A stretch of DNA of 64,000 bases from JANXQG01 sp963775975 (GTDB lineage: Bacteria > Planctomycetota > Planctomycetia > Pirellulales > Thermoguttaceae): assembly GCA_963775975.1 (NCBI GenBank), contig CAVZKX010000002.1, positions 3,844,001-3,908,000 on the forward strand, in the 5' to 3' direction. The notes beneath the pieces are model-generated. The model was given only the letters and a program-made list of their open reading frames with translations, did not search any database and was not told where the DNA came from. Each line of letters opens with the position of its first letter. Position 1 is the first letter of the stretch. Of the stretch, positions 1 to 7,117 are shown one piece after another. The position numbers and the translations under genes are program-made.

Positions 1-654
1 CGAGTTTACGAACTCGACTTGCCGCCGATGCTTGCCGATCGGCAGCGCAGGATCGAACAATTGGGCCTCAAAGAGGCGGATGCGGTTACCCGCGTCCGCG
101 TACCGATTGACCTTCGCGCGACCGCAGTGGCGGACGCCCTCAATGGGCTAATTGATTTCACTTCGCCGATCTTTATCGCCTGGGAAGGCATGACCATGTA
201 CTTCCAGGAGCCGGAAGTCCGCCAAATGCTGGCCGGCATGGCGCCGCTCTTGACCAACAATCGCAGCCGCCTGTGGCTCGATCTCGTCGATCGCCACGCC
301 GTGGTTGAGCCCGATACCTTCTCCGAGGTCAAGGCGTTTATGAGCGGCATGCAGATGTTGGGCGAGCCTTTTGTGTTCGGCGTCGACTCGCCGCGGGAGT
401 TCATGGAAAGCAATGGCTTGATATGCCACCAGAGCGTACCGTCCGATATTTTCCTCCGCGACACGCCCGACCCTGTCTACTCGATCTACCACTTCTGTAC
501 CGCCTCCGCCGAAGCGGCGCCAATTGTTGTCGAACAGCCCTCGTGGACGGCACACCCCGCTCATGCGCCGATTCCGCTTGTGGGTCACTCAGATAGAACT
601 CTAGTCAATGGTTCGGTGGAAGGCACGAAGCAAGGAGCTGGGGACGGGGACTAG
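1..654 (+). CDS. Class I SAM-dependent methyltransferase, leucine carboxyl methyltransferase (LCMT/TIGR00027-like) family, 5' end outside window
   Basis: The reading frame is open from base 1, so the N-terminal SAM-binding half lies upstream of the window. What is left has the hallmarks of the LCMT-like family of putative bacterial O-methyltransferases: a VYELDLP strand at the very start, the block 'FIAWEGMTMYFQEPEVRQML' (the 'EGV/MTMYL' family signature) around residue 57 of the remaining part, and a later 'WLDLVDR' strand. The substrate cannot be told from the sequence; in this family it is usually unknown. The last roughly 45 residues look low in conservation. Family call is firm, function is not. 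Confidence 0.8.
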   Translation, partial: RVYELDLPPMLADRQRRIEQLGLKEADAVTRVRVPIDLRATAVADALNGLIDFTSPIFIAWEGMTMYFQEPEVRQMLAGMAPLLTNNRSRLWLDLVDRHAVVEPDTFSEVKAFMSGMQMLGEPFVFGVDSPREFMESNGLICHQSVPSDIFLRDTPDPVYSIYHFCTASAEAAPIVVEQPSWTAHPAHAPIPLVGHSDRTLVNGSVEGTKQGAGDGD

Positions 655-931
655 CAACGAGCCGGAAGCCGGTTGAAGCAAGTCGTTTTCCGTCCTTCCC
701 GCTCCAAGCTCCATGCTGGGCCTCCGCCCCATTAACCTTCGCCGCCGCTACAGTTTAACATTTGCTCATCATATTCGTTCATATTCCTACAATCGGAAGG
801 ACCGAAACACTCAACTGCCAAACAAATAGCCGCCGATAGCTCCAGAAGATGCCGTGAGGATTGCGCCAGCTTTAACGGTTGGAACGTCCCGGCACGCGGA
901 AATTCGGCAAGGCATATCAGGGGAGCAAAAC

Positions 932-2242
932 GTGGGCAAATTCTGGGCAGTTCGTTCGTACATCGTTCCCGCGTTATTCCTCGGCTGCTCGGCATTCGCC
1001 GCATCCTTGCACGCCCAAGGCATCGCCTTGAGCGGCGTAGGACCGATCAATCGCGCCATGGGCGGCGCCTCGACGGCCGCGCCGATCGACGCCGCCGGAT
1101 CGCTTATGTGGAACCCCGCCGCCATCAGCGGCCTGAAATGTTCCGAGGTGGACCTTGGCATGGAACTACTCTTGCCGACCGAAAAACTCTCGTCCAGCTT
1201 TCCAGCCTTCGGCCTGCAAGGCTCAACCGGCGGCGAGCCGGGCGTGATGCCTATTCCCGAAATCGCCTGGGTACACAAAGGCGAAGACTCGCCGATGACC
1301 ATCGGCCTGGGTATTTTCGGCATCGGCGGATTCGCCACGAACTATCCGGCCAGCCTCACGAACCCCGTCTTGACGCCGCAGTTGCCCAATGGCGTCGGTC
1401 TGGGCCGCATTTCCTCCGTGGCGGAATACTATCAGGTCGTGCCGACGGTCTCGTATGCCCTTAGCGAACAGCTTTCCGTGGGACTCGCCCCAACGCTTAT
1501 GATCGCCAAACTCGATATTAACCCGATGGTCTTCGCCGTCCCCGACGACGCCAACGGCGACGGCTTCTCCAGCTATCCGACGGGCGACGGCACCCGCTTT
1601 CACTTCGGCGGCGGTTTCCAGGTGGGCGTTTACTATACGCCGAACGAGTCGTGGAACCTGGGCCTCTGCTTCAAGAGCCCGCAATGGTTCGAGACCTTCA
1701 CCTCGAACGTGACGAACGAGCTCGGCCAGCCGGAATCGGCGAGCGTCCGCTTCAATTATCCGATGATCATTTCACTGGGCACGGCCTACAGCGGCATCGA
1801 ACGCTGGCTCTTCGCCTGCGACGTGCGCTACTTCAACTACGCCGGCACCGAAGGTTTCGGCAGTCCGGCCGCCTTCGCCGCGGATGGCGCGTTGCTCGGC
1901 CTGGGTTGGAAGAACATCTTTTCCGTCCATACCGGGGCGCAATACTGCTTCTCGGACAATGTGACGCTGCGAGCCGGGTACTCATTCAATCCCAGTCCGA
2001 TCGACTCCGACACGGCGTTCTTCAACGTCGGCTCGCCGCTGATCATCGAACATATCGTGTCGATTGGCTGCTCGTATCGCATGACCGAACACGAGGTTCT
2101 CTCGGCAGCCTACCTGCACGGCTTCCAGAACACGGAAAGCGGCCCCATCAACGCGCCCGGTTTTGGAGCAATCCCCGGCACATCGGCCGCCAGCGCCGTT
2201 TCCGCCGACGGCCTGGCCGTGGGATTGAGCGTCCAATACTAG
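932..2242 (+). CDS. FadL/OmpP1/TodX-type outer-membrane hydrophobic-compound transporter
   Basis: Predicted outer-membrane beta-barrel for uptake of long-chain fatty acids or other hydrophobic molecules. I chose GTG 932: it follows a purine-rich Shine-Dalgarno (gggag, 920-925) and opens a proper signal peptide (VGKFW... hydrophobic core ... SLHAQG), whereas the upstream ATG 854 would put a charged extension before it. Family marks are the N-terminal 'INRAMGGAS' and 'LMWNPAAI' (NPA motif of the FadL hatch region), alternating aromatic/glycine beta strands, and a terminal aromatic ('GLSVQY', last residue Tyr) as in outer-membrane proteins. A second copy of the final 38 bases lies at 3990-4027. 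Substrate unknown. Confidence 0.88.
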   Translation: MGKFWAVRSYIVPALFLGCSAFAASLHAQGIALSGVGPINRAMGGASTAAPIDAAGSLMWNPAAISGLKCSEVDLGMELLLPTEKLSSSFPAFGLQGSTGGEPGVMPIPEIAWVHKGEDSPMTIGLGIFGIGGFATNYPASLTNPVLTPQLPNGVGLGRISSVAEYYQVVPTVSYALSEQLSVGLAPTLMIAKLDINPMVFAVPDDANGDGFSSYPTGDGTRFHFGGGFQVGVYYTPNESWNLGLCFKSPQWFETFTSNVTNELGQPESASVRFNYPMIISLGTAYSGIERWLFACDVRYFNYAGTEGFGSPAAFAADGALLGLGWKNIFSVHTGAQYCFSDNVTLRAGYSFNPSPIDSDTAFFNVGSPLIIEHIVSIGCSYRMTEHEVLSAAYLHGFQNTESGPINAPGFGAIPGTSAASAVSADGLAVGLSVQY

Positions 2243-2268
2243 AGAAAAGGTGTCAGGAACCATTTTCT
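2243..2268 (+). repeat. REP-like repeat, left flank of the transposase gene
   Basis: The sequence agaaaaggtgtcaggaacc followed by attttct starts at the last bases of the fadL stop codon. An inverted copy stands at 2986-3010 just at the end of the transposase gene, and further copies at 3873-3988. This arrangement, a single-copy RAYT gene flanked by inverted REP sequences, is the classical RAYT/REP layout. Confidence 0.75.
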
Positions 2269-2304
2269 CTTGACTAGACGTGCTGACGTAGTTACATTTC
2301 GTGC

Positions 2305-3000
2305 ATGGGAAGACCACGACGTGCAGCCGACGGCGGATTGATCTATCACGTGCTCAATCGCGCCAATGCGCGGATGACGCTCATCGAAAAGCCGGAAGAC
2401 TACGCGGCGTTCGAACGGGTTTTGGAGGAGGCGGTCGAGCGGACGAAGACGCGGCTCTTGGCCTATTGCGTGATGCCGAACCACTGGCATCTCGTGCTCT
2501 GGCCGCAGGCCGACGGTGAATTGTCGCGTTTCATGGGCTGGCTCACCCTGACCCACACGCAACGCTGGCACGCCCATCGCCACAGCGCCGGCAGCGGGCA
2601 CCTCTACCAAGGCCGGTTCAAGTCATTTCCGCTGCAGGACGACAAGCATTACTTTACGGTCTGCCGCTACGTCGAGCGGAATGCCTTGCGGGCGAATCTC
2701 GTTGCCCGTGCGGAAGATTGGCGTTGGGGCAGTCTCTATCGATGGCAGCGTGGGAGCGTCAAGGAGAGCGAACTTTTGGCCGTCTGGCCGATGCGGCGGC
2801 TGGCCGATTGGGTGCAAGAGGTCAACGCGCCGCAGACGGAGGCCGAGCTTGCCGCGCTGCGTCGGGCAGTGAATCGCGGCTGTCCGTTCGGCGGCGCGAC
2901 GTGGTCTGAGCGGGTTGTGCGTCGGCTCGGATTGGAGAGCACATTGCGGCCGCAAGGCCGCCCACGGAAACAGGAAAGCAAGCGTAGAAACGGTTCCTGA
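2305..3000 (+). CDS. REP-associated tyrosine transposase (RAYT, Y1/HUH superfamily)
   Basis: A 231-residue single-domain HUH transposase of the IS200/IS605 superfamily, of the RAYT subgroup that mobilises REP repeats. Diagnostic marks are the HUH motif 'MPNHWHLVLWP' (about residues 58-68), the 'GHLYQGRFKSFP' block and the helix with the catalytic tyrosine in 'CRYVERNALRANLV' (about 118-131), all in the normal order and spacing for the family. The ATG at 2305 is the only good start. The gene lies between two inverted REP copies and separates the fadL gene from a remnant toxin cassette. Probably functional; no frameshift seen. Confidence 0.93.
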   Translation: MGRPRRAADGGLIYHVLNRANARMTLIEKPEDYAAFERVLEEAVERTKTRLLAYCVMPNHWHLVLWPQADGELSRFMGWLTLTHTQRWHAHRHSAGSGHLYQGRFKSFPLQDDKHYFTVCRYVERNALRANLVARAEDWRWGSLYRWQRGSVKESELLAVWPMRRLADWVQEVNAPQTEAELAALRRAVNRGCPFGGATWSERVVRRLGLESTLRPQGRPRKQESKRRNGS

Positions 3001-3010
3001 CACCTTTTCT
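2986..3010 (-). repeat. REP-like repeat, right flank of the transposase gene
   Basis: Reads agaaacggttcctgacacc then ttttct on the plus strand, the reverse complement of the copy at 2243-2268 with two or three differences. It overlaps the last codons and stop of the transposase gene, so the gene and its two REPs form one compact unit of about 770 bases. Confidence 0.75.
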
Positions 3011-3175
3011 TTCCCTATAGTTCGACAGTCGGAACTATATCAACTGGAAGGAAGTCTTCGTGGTAAGCCTGGAGTTTTCGAGTGGATCGTTGATCAAGGT
3101 CAGGTGACGCATCGACGCTTCATTCCTGGAGGGACCATAACCGGCCTCCCGAATCAAGTGCCCGGAGCCCCATGA
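3011..3175 (+). pseudogene. C-terminal remnant of a polymorphic toxin
   Basis: This frame encodes about 50 residues that resemble the conserved end of RHS/polymorphic-toxin C-terminal domains: 'LEGSLRGKPGVFEWIVD' followed by 'VTHRRFIPGGTITGLPNQ'. No start or N-terminal part exists; upstream the frame runs into the REP repeat and transposase gene. Its TGA overlaps the ATG of the next gene (ATGA at 3172), the usual toxin-immunity arrangement. I infer that the body of the toxin was lost when the region was rearranged. The family resemblance comes from memory of such tails, so the exact toxin class is open. Confidence 0.6.
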
Positions 3176-3585
3176 TCGAAACTTTGACGCCAATTGAGAT
3201 CCTAAAGTCGCTCGGCCTACTGAGTTGGTCAACACTCGCAGTTGGCTGGGAACGCGGATGGGTCATCAAAGCGAACTTGGGTGACTATGCCACGGAACAG
3301 TTGCAGTGTGAGACAAGTGACGCGGATTTGGGGCCGATGGCAACGTTGTCATCCGCCAACCATTTGAACGAGGCTGACATTGATAAGCCGCTCAAGCAGC
3401 TTGCTGATTCGGCCACTGAGGGAGATCAGACCGCGCTCGACAAGTGGCGGCTTGCTATGCTAATTGCATTGCAATCAAAACAACTTGATTGGGATGAAAA
3501 GGTAACTCGTCTGGAAGAACTGGGGGCGGAATTTGGTTACCCACCGGATATGCATTTGTGCTCGCGTTACGTCAGTAACGATTAG
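3172..3585 (+). CDS. DUF2247-like immunity protein, probably shortened by an in-frame stop
   Basis: A 137-residue acidic soluble protein (starts MIETLTPIEILKSLGLLSW) that looks like the DUF2247 family, which is found next to polymorphic toxins and presumed to be an immunity protein. It overlaps the toxin remnant by four bases, supporting that role. Oddity: after the TAG at 3583 the same frame continues for 24 more codons to TAA at 3658 and encodes 'DPLDDMDDVISQLKRRLRVD', a plausible amphipathic C-terminal helix. With it the protein would be about 162 residues, closer to what I expect for the family. The TAG may therefore be a nonsense mutation. Family assignment is moderate. Confidence 0.6.
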   Translation: MIETLTPIEILKSLGLLSWSTLAVGWERGWVIKANLGDYATEQLQCETSDADLGPMATLSSANHLNEADIDKPLKQLADSATEGDQTALDKWRLAMLIALQSKQLDWDEKVTRLEELGAEFGYPPDMHLCSRYVSND

Positions 3586-3708
3586 GCACAGATTTCCGAT
3601 CCTCTCGATGATATGGACGACGTTATCTCACAATTGAAGAGACGCTTACGAGTCGACTAACTTGGCGCGAGGCGGCTCCTGGCTTCAATTTGCTCCTGGT
3701 GGAAACAA

Positions 3709-3885
3709 ATGACTGAATTAAAGAGATTTGGGTTCTTCGATTGTGTTTCGGCAGACATTGCTATTCGAGACCTCTTGGAACGCAAGAGACCCCTGCCCGA
3801 CGAGATCGAGGAACAAGTGTTGTCGTACCTAAAAGATGGCCGGGACGTTCTAGTTAGTGCGGGTATTGCCGGGCAAGAAAAGGTG
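3709..3885 (+). pseudogene. Truncated second immunity-like gene
   Basis: An ATG-started frame gives about 56 residues of normal-looking acidic protein (MTELKRFGFFDC ... 'LPDEIEEQVLSYLKDGRDVL') and then runs straight into the REP repeat array, where it reads only repeat-derived residues. Small acidic proteins of this look are common among immunity genes that follow polymorphic toxins, and the position right after a DUF2247-like gene supports that, but I do not recognise the family. The 3' part has been replaced by the repeat at 3873. Confidence 0.45.
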
Positions 3886-3988
3886 GGCAAGAAAAGGTGT
3901 CAGGCAAGAAAAGGTGTCAGGAACCGTTATCATGTAGCTTCGCCACAAAACGGTTCCTGTCGCCTTTTCTCTCAGACACCTTTTTCTC
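3873..3988. repeat. REP doublet (REPIN-like) without transposase
   Basis: Three direct copies of gcaagaaaaggtg (3873-3929) are followed after a short spacer by inverted copies (aaaacggttcctgtcgcc, then ctcagacacctttttctct, 3947-3988). Together they form a long imperfect hairpin made of the same REP unit that flanks the transposase gene at 2305-3000. The element ends exactly where a fadL-like 3' end begins. Confidence 0.7.
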
Positions 3989-3989
3989 T

Positions 3990-4027
3990 CCGACGGCCTG
4001 GCCGTGGGATTGAGTGTGCAGTACTAG
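3990..4027 (+). pseudogene. Residual 3' end of a second fadL-like gene
   Basis: These 38 bases match the last 38 bases of the fadL gene (2205-2242) with three differences, all in third codon positions (Ser, Val and Gln codons), so they encode the same final residues SDGLAVGLSVQY-stop region. Nothing upstream continues the gene: the REP doublet abuts it. I infer that a tandem paralogue of fadL once stood here and was deleted or replaced except for its tail. Confidence 0.65.
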
Positions 4028-4040
4028 CGCCGTCGGATGT

Positions 4041-5094
4041 TCAGGCCGGAACCATTTCGGCGTTCCGCCGATCGATGGCCTCGGCTTCTTCTTCTTCGCG
4101 CCGGGCGAACCGCTCGCGAATCGCCAGGAACTGCCCATCGATCGCCTCGAAGGCGTCGACGATGTCCGGATCGAAGTGGATGCCGCGGCCGTCGCGGATA
4201 ATTGCAACCGCCCTCTCGTGGCTGAACGCCGCCTTGTAGACGCGTTTCGTCGTCAGCGCGTCGTAGACGTCGGCCAGGGCGACGATCCGCGCAAAGTGGT
4301 ATATCGGTGCCCGATATGCCGCGGGGATAGCCGCTGCCATCGAATTTTTCGTGGTGGAAGCGGGCGATGTCGCGGGCCATGTAAAGGAACTTCGCTTCGG
4401 GATGCGATTGGACGGCGGCATCGAGGGTCCGGGCGCCGATTTCGGCGTGGGACTTCATGATCTCAAACTCCTCGCTGTCGAGCTTGCCGGCCTTCAACAG
4501 GATGCGGTCGGGGATGCCTACCTTGCCGATGTCGTGCAGCGGGCTCGTCATGTACATGAGCTGCACGTAATCGCCGTCGACGTCATCGCGGAACTTGGGA
4601 TCGTGCGACAAATGCTCGGCGATCGCGCGGCAGTATTCCCGAATCCGCTCCAGGTGCGCGCCGGTGTCCGGATCGCGGGACTCGGCCAGTTTCGCTAAGC
4701 TGAAGATGATCAGCTCGCGGCTTTCCAGGGCGAGAATCCGCTCGCCCGCCCGGATTCGCATGAGCAATTCCTGCGGTTGGAAAGGCTTGCAGATGAAGTC
4801 GTCGGCGCCGGCGCTCATGCCGTCGACGAAGTTCTGCGTTCCCTGCCGCGACGTGAGCAGGATGACGTAAATGTATCCGCCGGCCGTGCGCTGCCGAATT
4901 TCCTGGCACAACTCGATCCCGGTCATTTTGGGCATCACCCAATCGGAAATCACCATGCGGAACTGGCCGCTGCGGAGAAGATCCAATGCCTCGCAGCCGT
5001 CATGCGCGACGGTCACGCGGTATCCGAACTGCGACAACGCGTGTTCCAGGATATCGAGCGCGATATCATCGTCGTCCGCGATTAGGATATTCAC
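4041..5094 (-). CDS. Response regulator with HD-GYP domain (RpfG-like c-di-GMP phosphodiesterase), frameshifted
   Basis: N-terminal receiver domain (MNILIADDDD..., acceptor Asp about residue 51 in 'VISDWVMPKMTG', Lys in 'ICKPFQ') joined to an HD-GYP domain with 'SPLHDIGKVGIPDRIL' (HD pair) and 'HHEKFDGSGYPRG' (GYP). The frame breaks after 'GTDIP' and resumes as 'RIVALADVYDALTTKRVY', through to 'NAEMVPA'. Removing one base from the AAA at 4293-4295 (TTT in the gene) restores 'IPLARIVALADVYDAL', exactly the family pattern, so a sequencing error is likely. Expected to hydrolyse cyclic di-GMP when phosphorylated. It overlaps the HPt gene by four bases; the two form an operon. Confidence 0.88.
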
Positions 5095-5574
5095 GTCTTC
5101 CCTCCGCTGCTGGTGACGCAGCGCGCGCCGGCCGCGGAGGCGCGCGCGGAAACGGCGATCGAAGCGCGAAGCTCGCCGCGGCTATCGACGTATCGCCGCC
5201 ATTGATCTTGAAGGTGGTCCAGATGGGCTCGGGCGTCGGCTACGCGGCCGGCGCGGCTCAGGTCTTCGATCTCGGCCGCCGCATGACGCAAGCCGGTGGC
5301 GGAGACGTTCGACGAGTTTCCTTTGATGCGATGCGCCACCAAGGCGATCTTCGCCGCGTCTTCTTGCTCGAGAACGCGTTCCAACTCGGCCATCTCCTCG
5401 GGCAATCTCATTTCGAACTTGTCCAGCACGCGTTGGACGAGGTCGAGGTTGCCCATGCATCGATCGCACAGCGCCCAGACGTTCGAGCACTTCGCCGTTG
5501 GACTCGCCGTACGCGGTCATGCCTGCCGCATCGGCGGAGGGATTCCTATTGAATAGTGGTCCGTCCAGTCTCAT
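5091..5574 (-). CDS. Histidine phosphotransfer (HPt) domain protein, apparent frameshift near the N-terminus
   Basis: The conserved part 'MGNLDLVQRVLDKFEMRLPE' and 'ALVAHRIKGNSSNVSA' (His of the phosphotransfer helix in AHRIKG) is a clear HPt four-helix bundle. Upstream of the Met at 5456 the same frame reads 'NVWALCDRCMGN', which belongs to the domain, but this frame has a stop shortly before. The other frame begins at ATG 5574 (MRLDGPLFNRNPSAD). Dropping one base near 5484 fuses both into one protein, so I give the composite extent. Role: relays phosphate to the overlapping HD-GYP regulator. Confidence 0.78.
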
Positions 5575-5841
5575 CGTCAATCTCCCGTAAAAGCGTTTAC
5601 ACGCTCCATTACTATACGGCTTCGAGACAACTTCGTAATCGCTTAAATCTAGCTTATGGTCAGCTAATGGACAAAATTCGGACGCTAAATAAACGAATGG
5701 CAATTATGGCATGACTTGTAAGGATTCTCCGGTCATAGGCCGCAAATCCCGCATTTCGCGAGGTTCTCTTACCTTGCGACTGCTTGACATCACCTTAACG
5801 CGATTTATGGTTGATAAAGCATATACTCGGAGATAAATGGA

Positions 5842-6581
5842 ATGGGTTTTTCTGTTGTTGCCTATTGTATCTTGGTGGCGGTTTCGCTAGCCATCGGGCT
5901 GATTGTCGGTTGGCTACTGCGTGGACGCCTTCAGGCCCAGCCGGTCGGCGGCACTTGCCAGGTTGCGCCAATACGATTTCAGGGAGGCCGCCGAAAAAGC
6001 GACTATACTCCCACGCAAACATCGCATCGCCCGAACTTGGCCGGCGCCGGAAAACTTCGGCGCGGAGCGACGGCGCGGCGTCGACGCCTTGTGTGCGAAA
6101 GACGTTCTCTCTGGCGTTGGGGCATCGACTGGCGGAATCCGCGCGCAGCGGCGATCCGCTTTCCTTGATCCTGGCCAAGGTCGACAACTTCGAAAACCTC
6201 GCCCACCGTCACGGATTGCAGCAAAGCAACGAACTTCTCGATGCAGTAGGGAAGTTCTTCATCGCCTCTGTTCGCGGCATGGATTGGGTCGCGCGATTCG
6301 ACGCGGCGACCTTCGCCTTCCTGCTTCCCAACACGGCCCACGCCGGCGCATTGAATGTCGCGGAACGGCTGCGGACAACCACGTCGGCCGCCAGCCCGGC
6401 AATCGGCTCCGGGCAAGTCGGAGTCACGCTCAGCCTCGGCGCCACCGACTTCATGGTTGGCGACACGAGCGAAGCGATCCTTCGCCGCGCCGAGGAAGCC
6501 ATGAATGACTCGATCCGCGCCGGCGGAAACTGCATCCGCTCCCGCGTGGCCGGACAGTTCGAGACGGCCAACGTGGCCTAA
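5842..6581 (+). CDS. Membrane-anchored GGDEF-like protein with degenerate active site, frameshifted
   Basis: An N-terminal transmembrane anchor (MGFSVVAYCILVAVSLAIGL..., residues about 1-28) in one frame is followed, in another frame, by a GGDEF-type domain: 'DPLSLILAKVDNFENLAHRHG' then 'ERLRTTTSAAS' and 'LSLGATDF'. In the catalytic turn, where active cyclases have (R)YGGDEF, this protein has RFDAATF, so it should not make c-di-GMP; it may bind a nucleotide or partner, or be inactive. The frame change lies somewhere in 5940-6110 and I cannot pin it down. The middle of the protein may also have lost sequence. Confidence 0.7.
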
Positions 6582-6603
6582 GTAGTTGTAAATGAACAAC
6601 CTA

Positions 6604-6661
6604 TAGGATGGACCTCCGAGTCCGTCCCAACTGTCGCGGACGGACTCGGAGGTCCATCCTA
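6604..6661. repeat. Intergenic palindromic repeat (family A)
   Basis: A near-perfect inverted repeat: taggatggacctccgagtcc at the left and its reverse complement at the right, around a short loop. The same element occurs at 41617-41674. It lies just after the GGDEF gene and may also act as a transcription terminator, though no T-run follows. Confidence 0.8.
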
Positions 6662-6831
6662 CGAATTCAACAACTTGTTTTTCTACAAGCCCAAGCACGA
6701 ACCGCGCCATCGAGTTGTCGTTCTCCATCGTCTAACGCCACAATAACCGAGGCCTCTACTTGCCCTCCGGCGTGCGAACGTATATCCTGCTTTAGGTTGC
6801 AAGGATTCATCCAACCTAGCGGAACAAAACG

Positions 6832-7096
6832 ATGAAGAAAGAAGAGATTCTCCAGAAACTCGCGTCCGGCGAGCTGCAAGTTGACGCGGCCTCGAAACTG
6901 CTGGCCGAGCTCGAACAGCCGAAGCGCGGGCGCTCTATTGCAAAGTTAGCGAAAAGGGAGCGGTCAGCGTCTACGGATTACAGCGGATGCCCGTCACGCT
7001 CTATGTAGAACAATGGGGTCGCCTGCTGGACTTTTCCGACGACATTCGCCAATTCCTCAAGGACAACGACGAGAAGCTGAAGCGGAAAGAGAAGTA
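6832..7096 (+). CDS. Small conserved protein of unknown function, frameshifted
   Basis: The ATG at 6832 starts MKKEEILQKLASGELQ, a typical short helical (SHOCT-like) beginning, and the frame then goes out of register at 'QPKRGR'. Adding one G to the GGG at 6928-6930 restores 'ALYCKVSEKGAVSVYG', then 'MPVTLYVEQW' and 'FSDDIRQFLKDNDEKL', ending at TAG 7094. The joined product is 88 residues. Small proteins of this layout are frequent in Planctomycetes; function unknown. Confidence 0.65.
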
Positions 7097-7117
7097 GGAT
7101 TCTCCTGCCGGGAGGAA

